From contig CAVNZM010000016.1 of the NCBI GenBank assembly GCA_963693365.1, positions 1,550,001 through 1,614,000 on the forward strand: 64,000 bases of DNA. The letters run 5' to 3'. The notes under the pieces were generated by a model that worked only from the letters and a program-made list of their open reading frames with translations, searched no databases and was not told where the DNA came from. Origin of the DNA: Amoebidium appalachense. Lineage: Eukaryota > Ichthyosporea. The translations under genes and the position numbers were made by a program. Positions 12,847 through 34,375 of this stretch are shown here, piece after piece; within the stretch, counting starts at the first letter, position 1, and the number at the start of each line of letters is the position of its first letter.

Positions 12847-13528
12847 CACACACACGGCCACATACACACACGGGACAGCACAGGCTCATGCATCCCATTA
12901 TATGATAACACATGTCCACAACCATGCTTGCACACACACATACACACGCACGCACACACATACACACAACACGTACACCCAATCCCTCAAAACCAGGTTT
13001 CCCGACTGTGGAATGAATTTGCCAGCGATGAAAAGCTGTGGAAAAAAGCAGCCGCCAACCTATGGAAAGGCAAGGTACTGTTTTTGATTGCCTCCTTTTT
13101 GTCGATGAATACGGGCTTGCATTCTTATTTTTTTTTTTTGCATGATAGTTATATGTGGCACAGAGTAAGCACCTACATAAAGAGGGTTGCATATCAACCA
13201 TCAGCCCCCCCTTTATTGCTTTTTTTTTTTTTTAACCGTTTTTGGTATGTGGTAGGGGTGGGGGGAGGTGGGGGGGGGGGGGGGGGCGGGGGCGGAGGGG
13301 AGGGAGAAAGAAGAGGAAGATTGGTTGTTGTTTCTTGCTTTCCCTTTTTTTCCTTTTTGGCGTTGGTTTTTTATTTGTTGTGTGTTAATTTAATTGTTGT
13401 TGTCGTCGTCATTATCATTGTTATGGCTTTTTTTTTTTGGAGGGGGGGGGGGGGGGGGGAGGGAGGGAGGGAGGGAGGGGGAAGGGGGGAGCATTATTTG
13501 CGGCCGTACTCCTTCCCCCCCCCTTCCC

Positions 13529-13562
<34 letters not shown>

Positions 13563-14365
13563 CCCCTCTCTCCCTCTCCTTCCCTCTCACTCTCTTTCCC
13601 CCTCCCCCCCCCCCCCCCTCCCCCCCCCCCCCCCCCCCCCCCCCCGGCCTCCCCCTCCCTCCCTCCCCTCCCCCCACCCCTCCCTCCCTCCCTCTTCCCT
13701 CCACTCCCCCCCCCCCCCCCCCCGGCGCCCCCCTCTTTGTTGTGTGAAACGGGTGCGTGTGCCCACCCGTTTCTGTTCTGTTGGAAGTTTTTGTGGTTAC
13801 ATGTTTTGCACTACCACAAAAATTGCAGCATCTCCACCGTATTTCTGAACCAATCGGTGCAAGGCAATTCTTTGAGATGCGATTGGTTGGTGGCTTGATT
13901 CTTAACAGTCAATTTCTGAGTGAAGAAAACGTTTCCTATATAGATTTCCCTCGGGCGACCAATCATATGACTGCAAAAAGCCGATTGGTTCAGAAAGATG
14001 GTGGAAGCACTGTGGGATGTCAGGTGGAAGGGCTCACCTACACGTTCCTTCCTAAGGAACGCTTTTAATAAAACAGGAAAGTGTTTCGATTTTTGCTCGG
14101 GCAGTGTGAGTAGTAGAACAGCTGGCTTTTATCTATGTTTGGCGAAGGAAAGATGGGAGGTTTTCCGTTTGATAATATCGGCGATGGCAGCATAGGAAGT
14201 TTCTTTTATGTGTTTGCGTGGGCATGTCCTATGTGTTATGCGTGTGCGATTCCGTTTGGTTTAATTGTTTGTCATGCCTTATTGACATATACCTCCATCC
14301 ACTCTTCTCTCCGTATCTACAGCCCCCCCCCCCCCCCCCCCCCGCCCCCCGCCCTCCCCCCCCCC

Positions 14366-14396
<31 letters not shown>

Positions 14397-14637
14397 ACAC
14401 ACACAAGCAGGCATGCAGGCACACACACACACACACTCACACACTCACCCACACACACACGCACACACGCACTCACACACGCGCGCATACACGCACATGC
14501 ACACACACAGGCACACGCACAATTTAATGCATAACCTCCCCTTCTCGCCCTCCGTCGTCCTCCCCCTCCTCCCCCATCCCCCCTAAACCCCCGCCCTTGC
14601 TCTCTCCCCCTTCCCCCCTCGCTCCCCCCCCCCCCCC

Positions 14638-14683
<46 letters not shown>

Positions 14684-16093
14684 ACCATCGCCACCACCAT
14701 ATTATCCACAACCCACATCAGGTATACGTCCCAGACCCCATCATCTCCATGGCGTTTAGTGGCCGTGCAAGGGAGGCATGCCGCCTCTCTCTAGCAGACT
14801 CTGAGCGTAGCGCCATCACAGCGGAGGAGCTGTGTTCGTTTGTGTGGCCGTTTCACTTTGTGCACAGCATCACAGAGTCGCTGGATGAGTGTGATCCCTG
14901 GTATGTCACCGCCTACCCTACCCTCTTTGTAACCTTTTTATGTATATTAAAGCATCATTCATAGTCATATGTTTATTTATATTTTTTGTGCTGTGGCTCT
15001 TACTCACTCGAATCTGCTTTACCCTGGAGTGCACACTTCTCCCATCTCCCCTCTCCCCCCCCCCCCCCCCCCCCCCCCCTTCCCCACTTACCTTTCCACT
15101 CTTTCTGTTTTTCCTCTCCCTCCCTTCGTATGTTCAATCCACCTTATGTTATTGTTACATTATTGTGATGTCGTGTGTTATTATTTTTGTGGCATTCGGT
15201 GTATGTTCGGATCTACTTTTACCTTGCTGATGCATTCATCCCCCCACCCCACCCCACCCCTCATCCCGCTCTCTCCCTCCCCCTCCCCCCCCCCCCCCCG
15301 ACCCCTCTGGGGGTGTGACTCTTCCCACGTCCATTCGCTTTCCTTCTTTCGTTTCTACCCCCTTGGTCGTTGCTATTATAACAACCTAAATTATTAATTC
15401 AACAAGGATAAGAACATTTCGTAACCGCCTGTACTTGTGTTTGTAAAGGCACGCATTCACATACGAAATTCTCCTTGTAGGATTTGCCCAGGGCAGTGGG
15501 ACGTTCAGTTTCTGCCTGATGGCACCCTTCTTCGCGAGGGATTCGACATCAACCTCAGATGGTATGTTTTCATTTCCTGCACATTCATCTGAATCATCCA
15601 CGTGTTGGCTTGTAAAGCATTTCACTGACATGTGATTACAAGTTCTAATTGTGTCGAGATCACTGTTCAAACATTCTGCACATTTTGTCTTCGGCTTTTG
15701 CACAGGATGGTTGCTCAGAGCCACACACACTCTCACTCACACACACGCACACACTCTCTCCCTCTCTCCCTCCCTCCCTCCCTCCCTCCCTCCCTCCCTC
15801 CCTCCCTCCCTCCCCCCCCCCCCCCCCCCCCCCCCCCTCCCTCCCTCCCTCCCTCCCTCCCTCCCTCCCTCTCACTCACTCCGTCCCACCCTCCCTCCCT
15901 GCCTCCTCCGTCCCTCCATCCCTGCCTCCTCCCTTCTTATCCTACCCCCTCTCTTTTCGTCTATTTTTCTCGCTCTCCCCCCTCTAAATTTTCTTTTTTA
16001 CCCTCTTCTTCCTTCTCCTTCCCTTGTTTCCTGCCCTCCTCCCTTTTCCCCCCCTCTCCCGCTCTTGAACCCCCCCCCCCCCTTCCCCCCCCC

Positions 16094-16138
<45 letters not shown>

Positions 16139-16520
16139 CCCTCGAGAAATATTGCTGACCAATGATTTTACTTTTTTTCATTTTCTTTCTTTTCTTTTTT
16201 TTCTTTCTTTTCTTCTTCTTCTTCTTCTTCTTCTTCTTCTTCTTCTTCTTCTTCTTCTTCTTCTTTTTTAACGGGAACAGGCGTTTTGTGGATCTATCGC
16301 TGGAAAACAACGACTGTGGACCCTACGTGCGTGTGAACAACTACCCTACTCTGACGGTCAGCCGCCATCCAAACTGGGGCTTTATAATGAGGGTAGGTGT
16401 ATGTTGATTTTCTCCTGTGCTAAAAGAATGCTGCTAATATGGCGGTTAAAAAAGGTGAGCGATGCGGGATGTAGAAGAGTACGTTCACAGTTTCTCCTGG
16501 TTATTTATGTAACCTTTTAG
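11761..16520 (+). CDS. F-box protein, six exons, 225 residues
   Basis: Probable substrate-binding subunit of an SCF ubiquitin ligase. Exons: 11761-11958, 12997-13074, 14722-14900, 15481-15561, 16281-16392, 16491-16520, all in phase with GT-AG ends. Residues about 43-90 form the F-box: [19 protein letters not shown], then across the first junction [11 protein letters not shown] and [12 protein letters not shown]. The rest ([29 protein letters not shown]-rich segments, [19 protein letters not shown]) matches a C-terminal module that I recall following F-boxes in many protists and algae. The ATG at 11761 is chosen because the F-box follows at the usual distance. The last exon gives only FLLVIYVTF and a stop. 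It is reached through a compact 98-base intron with a branch-like TGCTAAT; this end is the weakest part of the model. Intron 2 carries a 187-bp transposon-like element. Confidence 0.8.
13826..14012 (-). mobile_element. 187-bp inverted-repeat element (MITE), copy 1
   Basis: The ends form an imperfect inverted repeat: CTGAACCAATCGG near the left end and CCGATTGGTTCAG near the right. Length and end sequence match the element at 31631-31817, in the opposite orientation (shared internal TGACTGTTAA, CAATCATATGACTGCA-type segments). It lies in intron 2 of the F-box gene and has no coding capacity. Confidence 0.7.
14639..14682 (+). repeat. A homopolymer, 44 bases
   Basis: A run directly after a C tract, about 40 bp before an F-box exon. 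There is no retrotransposon body upstream of it. Confidence 0.95.
16211..16265 (+). repeat. (CTT)n pyrimidine tract
   Basis: About 17 CTT units ending 15 bases before the acceptor of F-box exon 16281-16392, where they can serve as polypyrimidine tract. Confidence 0.9.
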
Positions 16521-16754
16521 AAAGCTGCTGACGGGGACGGTAGATATCATAGGGTCCTTTCTCGTTCTTTCTTTGGGATCATTGCACTTTATTGGCCGCT
16601 CCCTCCGGCCAATCCGGAAACACAACATGTGCCCCATATTAATGATATATGTACATCATAAGACAGACGGGAGCCACCCCTTATTCATGGTACCTACTAC
16701 ACGGCCACGGCCGCTAAAGCCACACACCTTACAGACACAGTATCTAAGACAGCT

Positions 16755-16791
<37 letters not shown>

Positions 16792-17392
16792 AAGAGAGAA
16801 AGAAAGAAAGGAAGAAAGAATAGAAGCCAATTAACCAGGTTGAGAGGGTGGTTGACAATGATGGTAAAGTGTTTTGCAGGGTGACGAGAAGTGGATAGGT
16901 GGGTGAGGAGTGTGGAAGAAAAGGAGGCTCGGGTGGCTAACGGAACAAAGGGAAACACAATACACCGGCCCACACAGCTACGGCACCAAGGGTGTGACCC
17001 ACTAGGGCCCCACCGTCTAGGAAAAATCAGGAACCGATTACCACGCCATTGAAGAGACCACTGTGCTAGTAAAGCACTAGGGAAACCCACGATACTATCA
17101 GCTAGAGACCGTTTTTCACGGGCCTGTGGAGCAAACATATTGCACTAACGGTTTGTGTAAGCGGGTGCTTGCGTTAAATGTGGTGGAGATGCGTGTTTTG
17201 TGTTGTGCGTGTAAAAACCGGTCCACGCGGGTGTGTAGGAGGGGAGTGTCGTGAAGGTTGGGATGGGGTGGGAGTGTAGTGCAGTAAGTCTTAAAGGCAC
17301 GTTCTTTCTTTCAGAGTCTTTTCTTCTTCTACTTTTTTTTTTTTTGCTTGTGTTGTGTCTTTTGTTTTCTTTCCCCTTATTTTTTTTTTTTG

Positions 17393-17429
<37 letters not shown>

Positions 17430-17733
17430 AACCGTTGGCCACTGGGTTTTTGGTTATAGGATCGAAGAACAGTTGAGAAATAACGTCCTAGCATGTCCAT
17501 ACACCAACATATGCATGCACGCACGGGCGCATGCATGGGCGTACACGCGCACACAAATTCAGTATTAATTTTATTGACACCCACATTCCTCCGCTCCTCC
17601 CTCCCCCCTCTCTCCCACCCACCCTCCCCCCCCCCCCCCCCCCCCCACTCTCTCCCTCGCTCCTTGTTCCCCCCCCCCCCCCTCCCCTCTCTCCCTCGCT
17701 CCCCGTCCCCCCCCCCCCCCCCCCATCTACCCC

Positions 17734-17791
<58 letters not shown>

Positions 17792-18796
17792 CTTGGTGGT
17801 GTGCAGAATGGATGGGTGGTGATGGGTGGTGTACTCGCGTGCAAGTAGCTGGGAACGGCAAACAACGGCGGCTTTAAGGTTCCTAAACCACAGTGTCGGC
17901 ATGACATACCTTATTTGGTAAAAACCCAAATATGGGACATCGCCATATTTAGACAAAACCAATCCATGCGCTCGGTTTCATTAACGATGGGCTCGGTCGC
18001 GTGATAGCACTCACAAGCGACGTGGCCGGTGACGTTATATACTGGTGTCATGTGGGTCATACTCCCGTCAGTATGACGTCATACCATGAAAAGCATGCTT
18101 GGGCCTTAATTGACGAGTGTCACACAAAGGATTTTTGCCTTATGTTCGGTGGTGATCAAGTTGTAATGGGTAGCCGTCAATATTAGCGATGGTGACACAC
18201 ACCCAGGAATTGTACACGCAGTAGATAGCTATATATGCTACATATGTCATGGGATATGGATGTGAATCTGGAACCTACTAGAAAAGGAATTGTATATATT
18301 TCTTAGGCAGGGGTGCTGCTACGATAGAGGTACGTAAGGGCAGTGCCTCAGGAAATTCTGGTAACAGGGTTTGTATTGGATCAGAGGAAAACTTATCATG
18401 TTGTCATGTTGCGTGTGTACAATACAGGGATAGGGTAATGCTACCTGCAAGGTAAAGCTGGTGTTCTCTCGTTTTCTTACAGGATGGCTAGGTAGAGATG
18501 GAGTGAGGTTATATTTGTATGGATTACGATAACTTGCGATAACGATAAGTGGTGGTGTGGTGGTTTTGGTGGGTGGGAGGGGGGGGGGGGGGGAGGGGGG
18601 GGGGGGGGGGGGAGAGGGGGGGAGGGGGGGGGGGGGGGGGGATGGTCCGGAGGGATGGGCGCAAGTAAATCATTATGATAAGAAACATAAGTTGCAATTG
18701 TTCCAAAGCGCACACTGGCATCGGATGTGGATATGTATGCTGTACCTTTTTTTTTTTTTTTTTTTTTTCGTATGTGTGTGTGTATGTGTGTGTGCA

Positions 18797-18857
<61 letters not shown>

Positions 18858-19724
18858 TTTTGGGGGGGAGGGGGAGGGGGGATTATCCACCAGCCAATCA
18901 TCTCCCCCCCCCCCCCCCCCCCCCCCCTTCCCCCTTCACAACCAACCAACCAACCAAGCAACAAAGAAAATGACGGTGAAGCTGCCTAAAGTGTCCTGTG
19001 CCTGCGCCATTGTTTTAGTTTGTGTGCGGATATTTGTTTCTTACAGTTTTTGGACAGTTTTTAAATCCCATGTCTGGTAGCTAGCCTCAGTCTCAGTCTG
19101 ACTGCGGCACACCTCCATACCTTCCCAGTTTCAAAGCGACACGTACAAATATAATACGTGCATGCAAACAGTGATGCACACGTTTTATGCAGGCATGCGC
19201 GACCTGCAGCTATGTGCATATATAACACGGTATCTTTTTTTTAAAAGTTGTGCGCCTGTACCTATAGGGCTATTACATGTGTAGGTGAACAACGTTGGGT
19301 CCCCATTTCTTTCCCCAATGGCCCCTTGAATATCACATCGCTATATGATGTCACTAATTGGAAGATCAGAAGCTGCTTTTTCAACATGATCCCAAACACT
19401 TCCCCCCCCCCCCCCCCCCCCCACCCCCCCCGGCCCCCACCCCCTCCACCGCCTGAGGTGCGAGCATCAATTAAGCCGTTGCAAGGAGAGCGACCTTTTC
19501 AAGCACAAAGCCCATGTATGCATCACAGTGCGTCATGTGGGGGAATCCTGTGCACGTGCCTCATTCAACTGAATTTGGTCCAGGAGATATTCGACTCTTT
19601 CAACGTTTCGAACATGGCTTTTTAACCTGTGCATGCATTGTTAGCCTCGTGACCAAATATTCAACGGTGTGTGTGTGTGTGTGTGTGGGTGGGTGGGTGT
19701 GGGTGTGTATGTGTGTGTTTAACC

Positions 19725-19755
<31 letters not shown>

Positions 19756-20563
19756 GGGGGGGAGGGGAGGGGGGGGAGGGGAGGGGAGGGGAGCCAACGT
19801 ACGGGGGGAGGGAGGGAGGGGAGGGGAGGGGGGAGGGGAGGGGAGGGGGCTGGAGGGGGGGAGGGGGTGGGAGAGTGAGGGAAGGGGAGGGGGAGGTCAC
19901 CGTGGCGGGGGACGAGGGAAGGGAGAGAGGAGGGGAGGGGGAAGAGAGACTAATGATTTGCTCCTCTTCGAGGCCCTCCCCCCCCCCCCCCCCCCCCCCC
20001 CCCTCCCCCTCCTCCCTCCCCATTCCCCCTGGATCCAACGCTGCCACCACAGGTTTCGAGCTCAATACCCCCACGGTCACACACGTGCGAGAGTCCTAAG
20101 CCTTGCAAAAACGCCATTCCGTCTGAGCTCCCCAAGGCTTACAACAGCACTTGCTTCTAGATCTGCATAGGCTAAGAAAGTTTTCGTACGCTGTTTTTTT
20201 TATTACTTATTTTCTCTGTTGCCGTTTCACCAGACAACGAGTTCAAGAATACAAGATCCCTGTATAGGAAATTAGCTAATTTTAAATTGCATAACAATAG
20301 CTTCCTTACATTTACACGTAAGCAGATATACGCATTCTTATACCATGTCATGCAGTCTGCATCACATTAATTTTCCAGCTTCGAAACGTTTACCTACCGC
20401 ACCAAAAATCGTGCGAGAATTTCACCACGTCGGCACCCGACGATGTCCACCACTGCTCGGACACAAGCATCATCAGGGCAGAGTTGAACAGGAGCCCACA
20501 CTAACTCACAGCTCGAACTAACTTACAGCTCGAACTTTTGTGCCCCTTGCGAGTATGATGAAC

Positions 20564-20599
<36 letters not shown>

Positions 20600-20786
20600 T
20601 GCAATCCCACCCCAAAGCAAAAACACACAACAAAAAATGCGCTCTACACACACACAATCGGGCGTGCGGCACACACGGTGACACACATACAGCTGCCTGC
20701 CTGACCCGGCCCGGCCCCCGGCCCCTCCTCCGCCCACGCTCTGTGGCACACACACGCAACGTAAATTCGCGCGCACACAAACGCCT

Positions 20787-20820
<34 letters not shown>

Positions 20821-22533
20821 TCCTCCCAAAAACACAACGTAAATGCACACACATTCACATGTGGGCGCACACACACATTCACCTGCCCCCCCCCCCCTCT
20901 CCCCCCCCCCCAAAAAAAAAAAAAAAAAAAAAGAGAGAGAGAAGAAAGGAAGAAAGAAAAGAAAAAAAAGAAAAAAAAGGGTGCACCATTCACCTTTAAC
21001 GTAGTTCACAGTTTACGTAGGTATTGCCTGACCTTTCTCCTTCCGGAGGGAGTTCAACACCAAAGTCTCATAAGCAAAGAGAATACTGCAATATGGTTTC
21101 ATTTATTTGTTTAATTTTTTTTGTTTATAATAATATTCCAAACCTCCGACTATATGGTGGGTACCAGCCCCTAGGAGCCTACTACACCAACCTTACTAAA
21201 CTCGGACTGAGCCTGGAGCAGAGGAGGGCAGAGGTAGCAAAACGAACAAGAGTAGTTATTACAATTATATGCGGTTTTGTTTCCAGGTAAAAAGAGATGT
21301 AGGCCTACTAAGGTGTTTCGAAAAGGATTGCTGTAAATATTAATTAACTCAGTCTGGTACCGTACTAGTGCAACCAAACAAATGCACATGTTGTCACGGA
21401 AAATGAATCAGCGTAAGGAGGAATAGGGGAAGGTCCCCGGCGAGGGGGGGGGGGGGGGGGGGGGGGGGGGATCCGTCTACGGGAGAAATCAAGCTGCCCA
21501 GTTTATGAAATCCAACCTTTGGAACTTCTGATGGATCGTGATGTTGGTGACTTCAAAAATTCCAGGTTTCCTGTCTCTTTTAAAGTGAGCCTGCCTGATA
21601 GTGCCTGTGCATGTTCTACGCTGTTATGTTGACGAAATCTGAACACAAAAACGCATGCAGCCTGTCTTGCCGATGCCGACAAACAGACAAAAGTCAAGTG
21701 CGACTGGGTGGGGGGATGGGCGGGGAGATGGGGGGGGGGGGGGGGGGGGGGGGGGAAGGGTAAGAAACACACCAAAAATGGATGGAGGGATATTACTGCC
21801 CTTAGTTCTCCGTGGCAAAACGAGGTGACAACCATGCCCATTCCAACCATGGTGAAAAGAAAATCTCTAGATTCACACTATTCAAACCCCAAAGTATTGA
21901 AAATACACAAGGGAGACCAGGCAACCAAAAATGCAGAACAAATACGGCAGTCCACGGGCAAGAAGAATAGACAGTGGGACGGGGATGGAGGTGGGGAGCG
22001 GGGGGGGAGGGGGGCCGGGGGGGAGGGGGTGGAAGGAGGACCTTTCAGAGTTTGGTCATTCATCTGCAGCAGATTTTGGAGAGAGGTGCACACAAGGGAG
22101 GGGTGAACATGTTTACCGCCGAATGATTCACAAATAAGAGAAAAGAGCTAATACTTGGCATGAATGCTGCAATTTCAGCCACAGAAAAAGGGGAAAAAAA
22201 TTCAAACGAAAAAGTGATTCAGACAAAGGCTGCCAAGCATGGCATGTGCAACGAATGGGACATGAGGGGGCAAGAGCATTAAATTTTGAATCCAACGTTA
22301 AGGCAGCGATAGGTTTGGAGTCACCCGGACATACCATTTTCGGCTTCAGCTTCATACCAAGCCCATTGTACCTATTAAGAAATGCCTGAAGGGGCTTAAA
22401 GCCCAGAAACAAGCAGTGAAAGAATGAAAAAAGGGTGTTGAGAATCAAGGACTTAGGATTTCCCAGAACGGGCACATGCAAGTTGTGAAAGGCAAGGAGA
22501 ACAGGGGGGCGGCGGCGGCGGCGGCGGCGGCGG

Positions 22534-22535
<2 letters not shown>

Positions 22536-22581
<46 letters not shown>
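22536..22581 (+). repeat. (GGC)n running into a G homopolymer
   Basis: Nine GGC units (22508-22535) pass without a break into 46 G, as if the triplet array had been converted to the homopolymer. Confidence 0.9.
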
Positions 22582-22582
<1 letters not shown>

Positions 22583-22625
22583 TAATTAAAGAAAACCCTT
22601 AGGAGAATGAACCGCGTGAAAAAAG

Positions 22626-22661
<36 letters not shown>

Positions 22662-22733
22662 AGAGAGAAGGAATGCAGAACGCAAACAAGTGAAGTCTGG
22701 AAGGGCCCGGTGTGTGTACACATGAAAGATTCG

Positions 22734-22759
22734 AGGCCTCCTATCAGATTAGGAGGCCT
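22734..22759. repeat. Perfect 10-bp hairpin next to the fold-back element
   Basis: AGGCCTCCTA, a six-base loop, then TAGGAGGCCT. It stands seven bases before the left inverted repeat of the element at 22766. Confidence 0.85.
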
Positions 22760-22765
22760 TGGAAA

Positions 22766-23130
22766 GTGAGCCGCTTCGCGCTGATCTAAATTTCTAAATA
22801 TCTAGATTGTTAAATTTACGTATAAAATGTCCGCAATCCGATCGATCTGTTAAAGTGTTAAAGTTTGCATAAAATCTAGATTGATTTCGACCCTCTTCCA
22901 GATAAGCGCATCTGGAAGAGGGGGAGGGGGGGTCTTCCAGATGTTTAGGATGAGACGATTGGTCCTTGGGACTCGCCTAAATATCTCTTATCCATAGGAT
23001 TGAGATCTACGATTCAGTTTCTAAACTGCTTTACGCGAATCGAGCAGACTTTTAGATATTTAGAGAACGGCATTGGTTCTCTAAATTTGCCAAGTATTTA
23101 GTTATTTAGATCAACGCGAAGCGACTCAGT
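22766..23130. mobile_element. 365-bp fold-back element with about 35-bp terminal inverted repeats
   Basis: The left end (22766-22800, GTGAGCCGCTTCGCGCTGAT) is matched in reverse complement by the right end (23095-23130, ATCAACGCGAAGCGACTCAGT). The inner TAAATA-rich parts pair less well. Inside, 22891-22903 and 22910-22922 form a perfect 13-bp hairpin (CCCTCTTCCAGAT, loop AAGCGC). There is no open reading frame, so it is a non-autonomous element. Confidence 0.75.
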
Positions 23131-23190
23131 CTGTAGGACTGGAATCGCCTAGAAGTTCGAATCTTGAAATTCTACAAACCTATGCCGCCT

Positions 23191-23555
23191 TCATGACCTG
23201 TAGCCAATCGTGATTCCAGCTTTCGCCTGCTGAAAACGATAGGCAGCACAAGAACAAAAATTCACTTAGTTCAAGAAATCTCTGTACTAATGTTTTGTAT
23301 CTATAGCTACATACACACATTAATCTTGCTAGTGTACGTAATTATTTTTGTAAGAATGTACATTTTTATACCACTTACTTCTGCTTGCATTTTGCTCCCT
23401 TCATTGTTTAGTGGAAGTAATGAGGACCAATCATAAGGTGGCTCTTGGCAACACGAATCGTCTTTTGGACCAAACCATATAAGGAAGGTAGTTTGAGGAA
23501 TGCCAGTGGTTGCAAGGATGAGCCATATTGTTGTCGTCTCCCTCAAAGCTTTCAT
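23191..23555 (-). CDS. Possible small two-exon protein, 71 residues
   Basis: Exon 1 (23555-23379) starts with ATG and ends in a strong GTAAGT donor. Exon 2 (23229-23191) follows CGTTTTCAG, keeps phase, and adds QAKAGITIGYRS before TGA. The intron is 149 bases and free of the usual repeats. The product starts MKALRETTTIWLILATTGIP, with a hydrophobic stretch of about 20 residues, and then has a paired Cys (DDSCCQEPPYDW). I do not recognise the family. It could be a small membrane-anchored or secreted protein, a fragment of a larger gene, or a chance reading frame. The good splice signals and ordinary base composition are the main support. Confidence 0.35.
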
Positions 23556-24810
23556 CAAAGAAGATAAAATAGGTAAATAATATTCTCAGTAAATTCAAAA
23601 TCTAACAGGAAAATAAAGAATACATACCTTCAAGCAACTTGGCGCAAGCCTATTACAGTCGTATACAAGTCTTTTTCAATTTTTCATGGAGACGTCTGCG
23701 ATTGGCTGAGGGGGACAAAAGATATCAGCGATTTATGGCAAATATGTGCGGCCACAAGCCGAAGTGTCTCTATCAATGCAAGAGTTTAAACCCTTGGTTT
23801 TACTTTGTATGATTCATATGTAAACACAACTAATGGCTTTTGTAAAAAAAATCCATACCGAATAAAGCGTCTAAAAATACCTTTATTACATACCCCATCT
23901 AGATGGGTGAGTGCGTAACCATCCCTTCGTATTCGAACTCTTTGCCCCGCCTCTTCCATTGCATACCAACGCCCCTCTAAAATCATCGATCGACAGTTCG
24001 ACGGTCACTCGGTCCCATTTCCAGTGAGATTTGTAAGTCCCTTCGTTTACGTTTATGCTCGAGTAATTTTCATGTTGGTTTTAGAGGAAAGAGAGCTTAT
24101 AGAAGTGTGATTGTTAGAATCTGCATAGTATTTTTGGTTGCAGAGAAGTACTGGGGTTGCGGCGCTGGTGTGAGATTTCCAACAGTCGGCCGTTTTGAGT
24201 AGGGGTGCACACACACAGAAACATGGATGAATTTCACAGCACGAGTTGTTGTTTTCGTGCCGAAAAATGAGGAGGGAAATGGTAGTAAATGTGCACCAAG
24301 GTAGAGGAAACAAAAAAGCAGAGCTCTCACTTGCTATGAAGCTTGTTGCTCAGCCTTGACGTTTGTTGAAAGTTCACGAACCAGCAAAGAGGAACAAGTA
24401 GCCTGGTTCTTTTGGAGTCGGTGCGATCTTTTCCTTAGTTAGCCGAGAAAAATTTCGCATGCTTCTTTGGCAGAATAAGTCTTTTTCTTTTAAAATTTCT
24501 AACCAGCCATATTATGGGTGTGTGAAAATAGCATTCGGGAGATATCTATAGCAAGCGGCGCTGTTTTTGGTGAGTTTTTCACCGTGGGGGCACCGGGGAA
24601 AGGGAAAACGAAATTCACCGCAGACCCTCACAGCCCAGTGAACTTTAAACCTCTATAATTGCTGGTGTTCAAACGAGGATAACATGTTCGTGCTGTATGT
24701 AGAGGAGTGTGCAACCCCTTTTTAAGCTCCAAAAGAGACGATTTTCACACCCATTTTAAATACGTATTATCTCACATTTTTCTGGTGTATGCAGGCTGAG
24801 ATACTACAAG
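23556..24810. other. Upstream region of the hydrogenase gene
   Basis: About 1.25 kb of unbiased sequence without G/C tracts, between a possible minus-strand gene and the plus-strand hydrogenase. A minus-strand reading frame at 23986-23786 (start MILEGRWYAMEEAGQ) ends near a GTATGT, but nothing connects to it. No clear TATA box was found within 100 bp of the ATG at 24811. Confidence 0.45.
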
Positions 24811-33571
<8,761 letters not shown>

Positions 33572-34332
33572 AATGTAGGCATTGTTAGCCTAATTTGGTA
33601 ATCAAGGTAAAAGTTTGTGGTTTGTGTCTAGGTGCTTTAGCTGAAGTCATAGATTTAAAGAGATCTTAGTACCAGGTAACTTGGAGCAATGTGAGTTTGT
33701 TCCGAGTGGTAAAAAAAAAAAATGTCCATAGAGGAATTATAATGTTTCTTTCTTTGTGTGGGTGTCGGTAGACGGCAGAGTGAGTGTAGGTGTTGTACGC
33801 CTGAGATTTCCTCCACAAGCAGATAAGAAAAATTTACAGCTTCCAGTTTTAAGCCAGTTGTATATGAAGGGTTCCCCTCTTATTGGAATCACCGAGTTCC
33901 TGAAATGTAAATCTGTGCTCTTATTAGATTAAAGGAGGGAGAAGGGGGTGGGTGGTGGTGGTGGTGATGTCTGTGTGTGTTTGGGGGGAGAGGGGTGGTT
34001 TGGCACGCCGATTTAGTTTTAGTCCCTGTCATTTTGGGTGGCCTTTTAGACCAAGATAGAAAGAGGCTCCAAATTAACATATACAATCGTTATTAAATGA
34101 ACTTAAACTGTTCCCCCTTATCTTTTTGCGACATTATCACCATTGTCAGTAAAGTATAACAACGTAGACGAATAAAGAATGTAAATAGAACGATTTTAAG
34201 CTCTTGTGTACCGCTGTACCCTATCCTTGTTATGTGTGTGAAATTTTGTTACAACTGTTTGGACTGTGAAGGATTGCTGCTACCTATCTTCCTCTCCCTC
34301 TCCCTTTCCCTCTCCCTCTCCCTACCTCCGGA

Positions 34333-34375
<43 letters not shown>

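Larger units (their letters stand above)
16521..23190. other. 6.7-kb intergenic region, no defensible gene
   Basis: The region contains poly-A, G and C tracts, CA/GT runs (17736-17789, 18803-18854), a CRE-like TGACGTCA at 18074-18081 and the fold-back element at 22766. One patch, 21150-21288 on the plus strand, reads LGAYYTNLTKLGLSLEQRR and ends at TTTCCAGGTAAAA. It looks protein-like, but I found no neighbouring exon in phase and no family match. A 15-base duplication (ACAGCTCGAACT) sits near 20507-20537. Confidence 0.5.

Noticed and set aside
14639-14682. A run as a retrotransposon tail
   Set aside because: It directly follows a C tract, with no element body or target duplication. The other long A runs behave the same way.
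17991-18187. 61-codon plus-strand reading frame
   Set aside because: Composition is ordinary but there is no splice context, no start signal and no recognisable domain.
19056-19080. Alternative last F-box exon (FWTVFKSHVW)
   Set aside because: It resembles the expected end of the family, but its only acceptor gives the wrong phase after exon 16392. The exon at 16491 fits phase and intron size better.
21150-21288. Coding-looking patch (LGAYYTNLTKLGLSLEQRR)
   Set aside because: No in-phase neighbouring exon, no start or stop context and no family match. Kept only as a remark in the intergenic entry.
22340-22377. Possible minus-strand mini-exon between TTCTTAATAG and GTATGT
   Set aside because: Splice-like ends are present, but 38 bases give no recognisable peptide and no partner exon was found.
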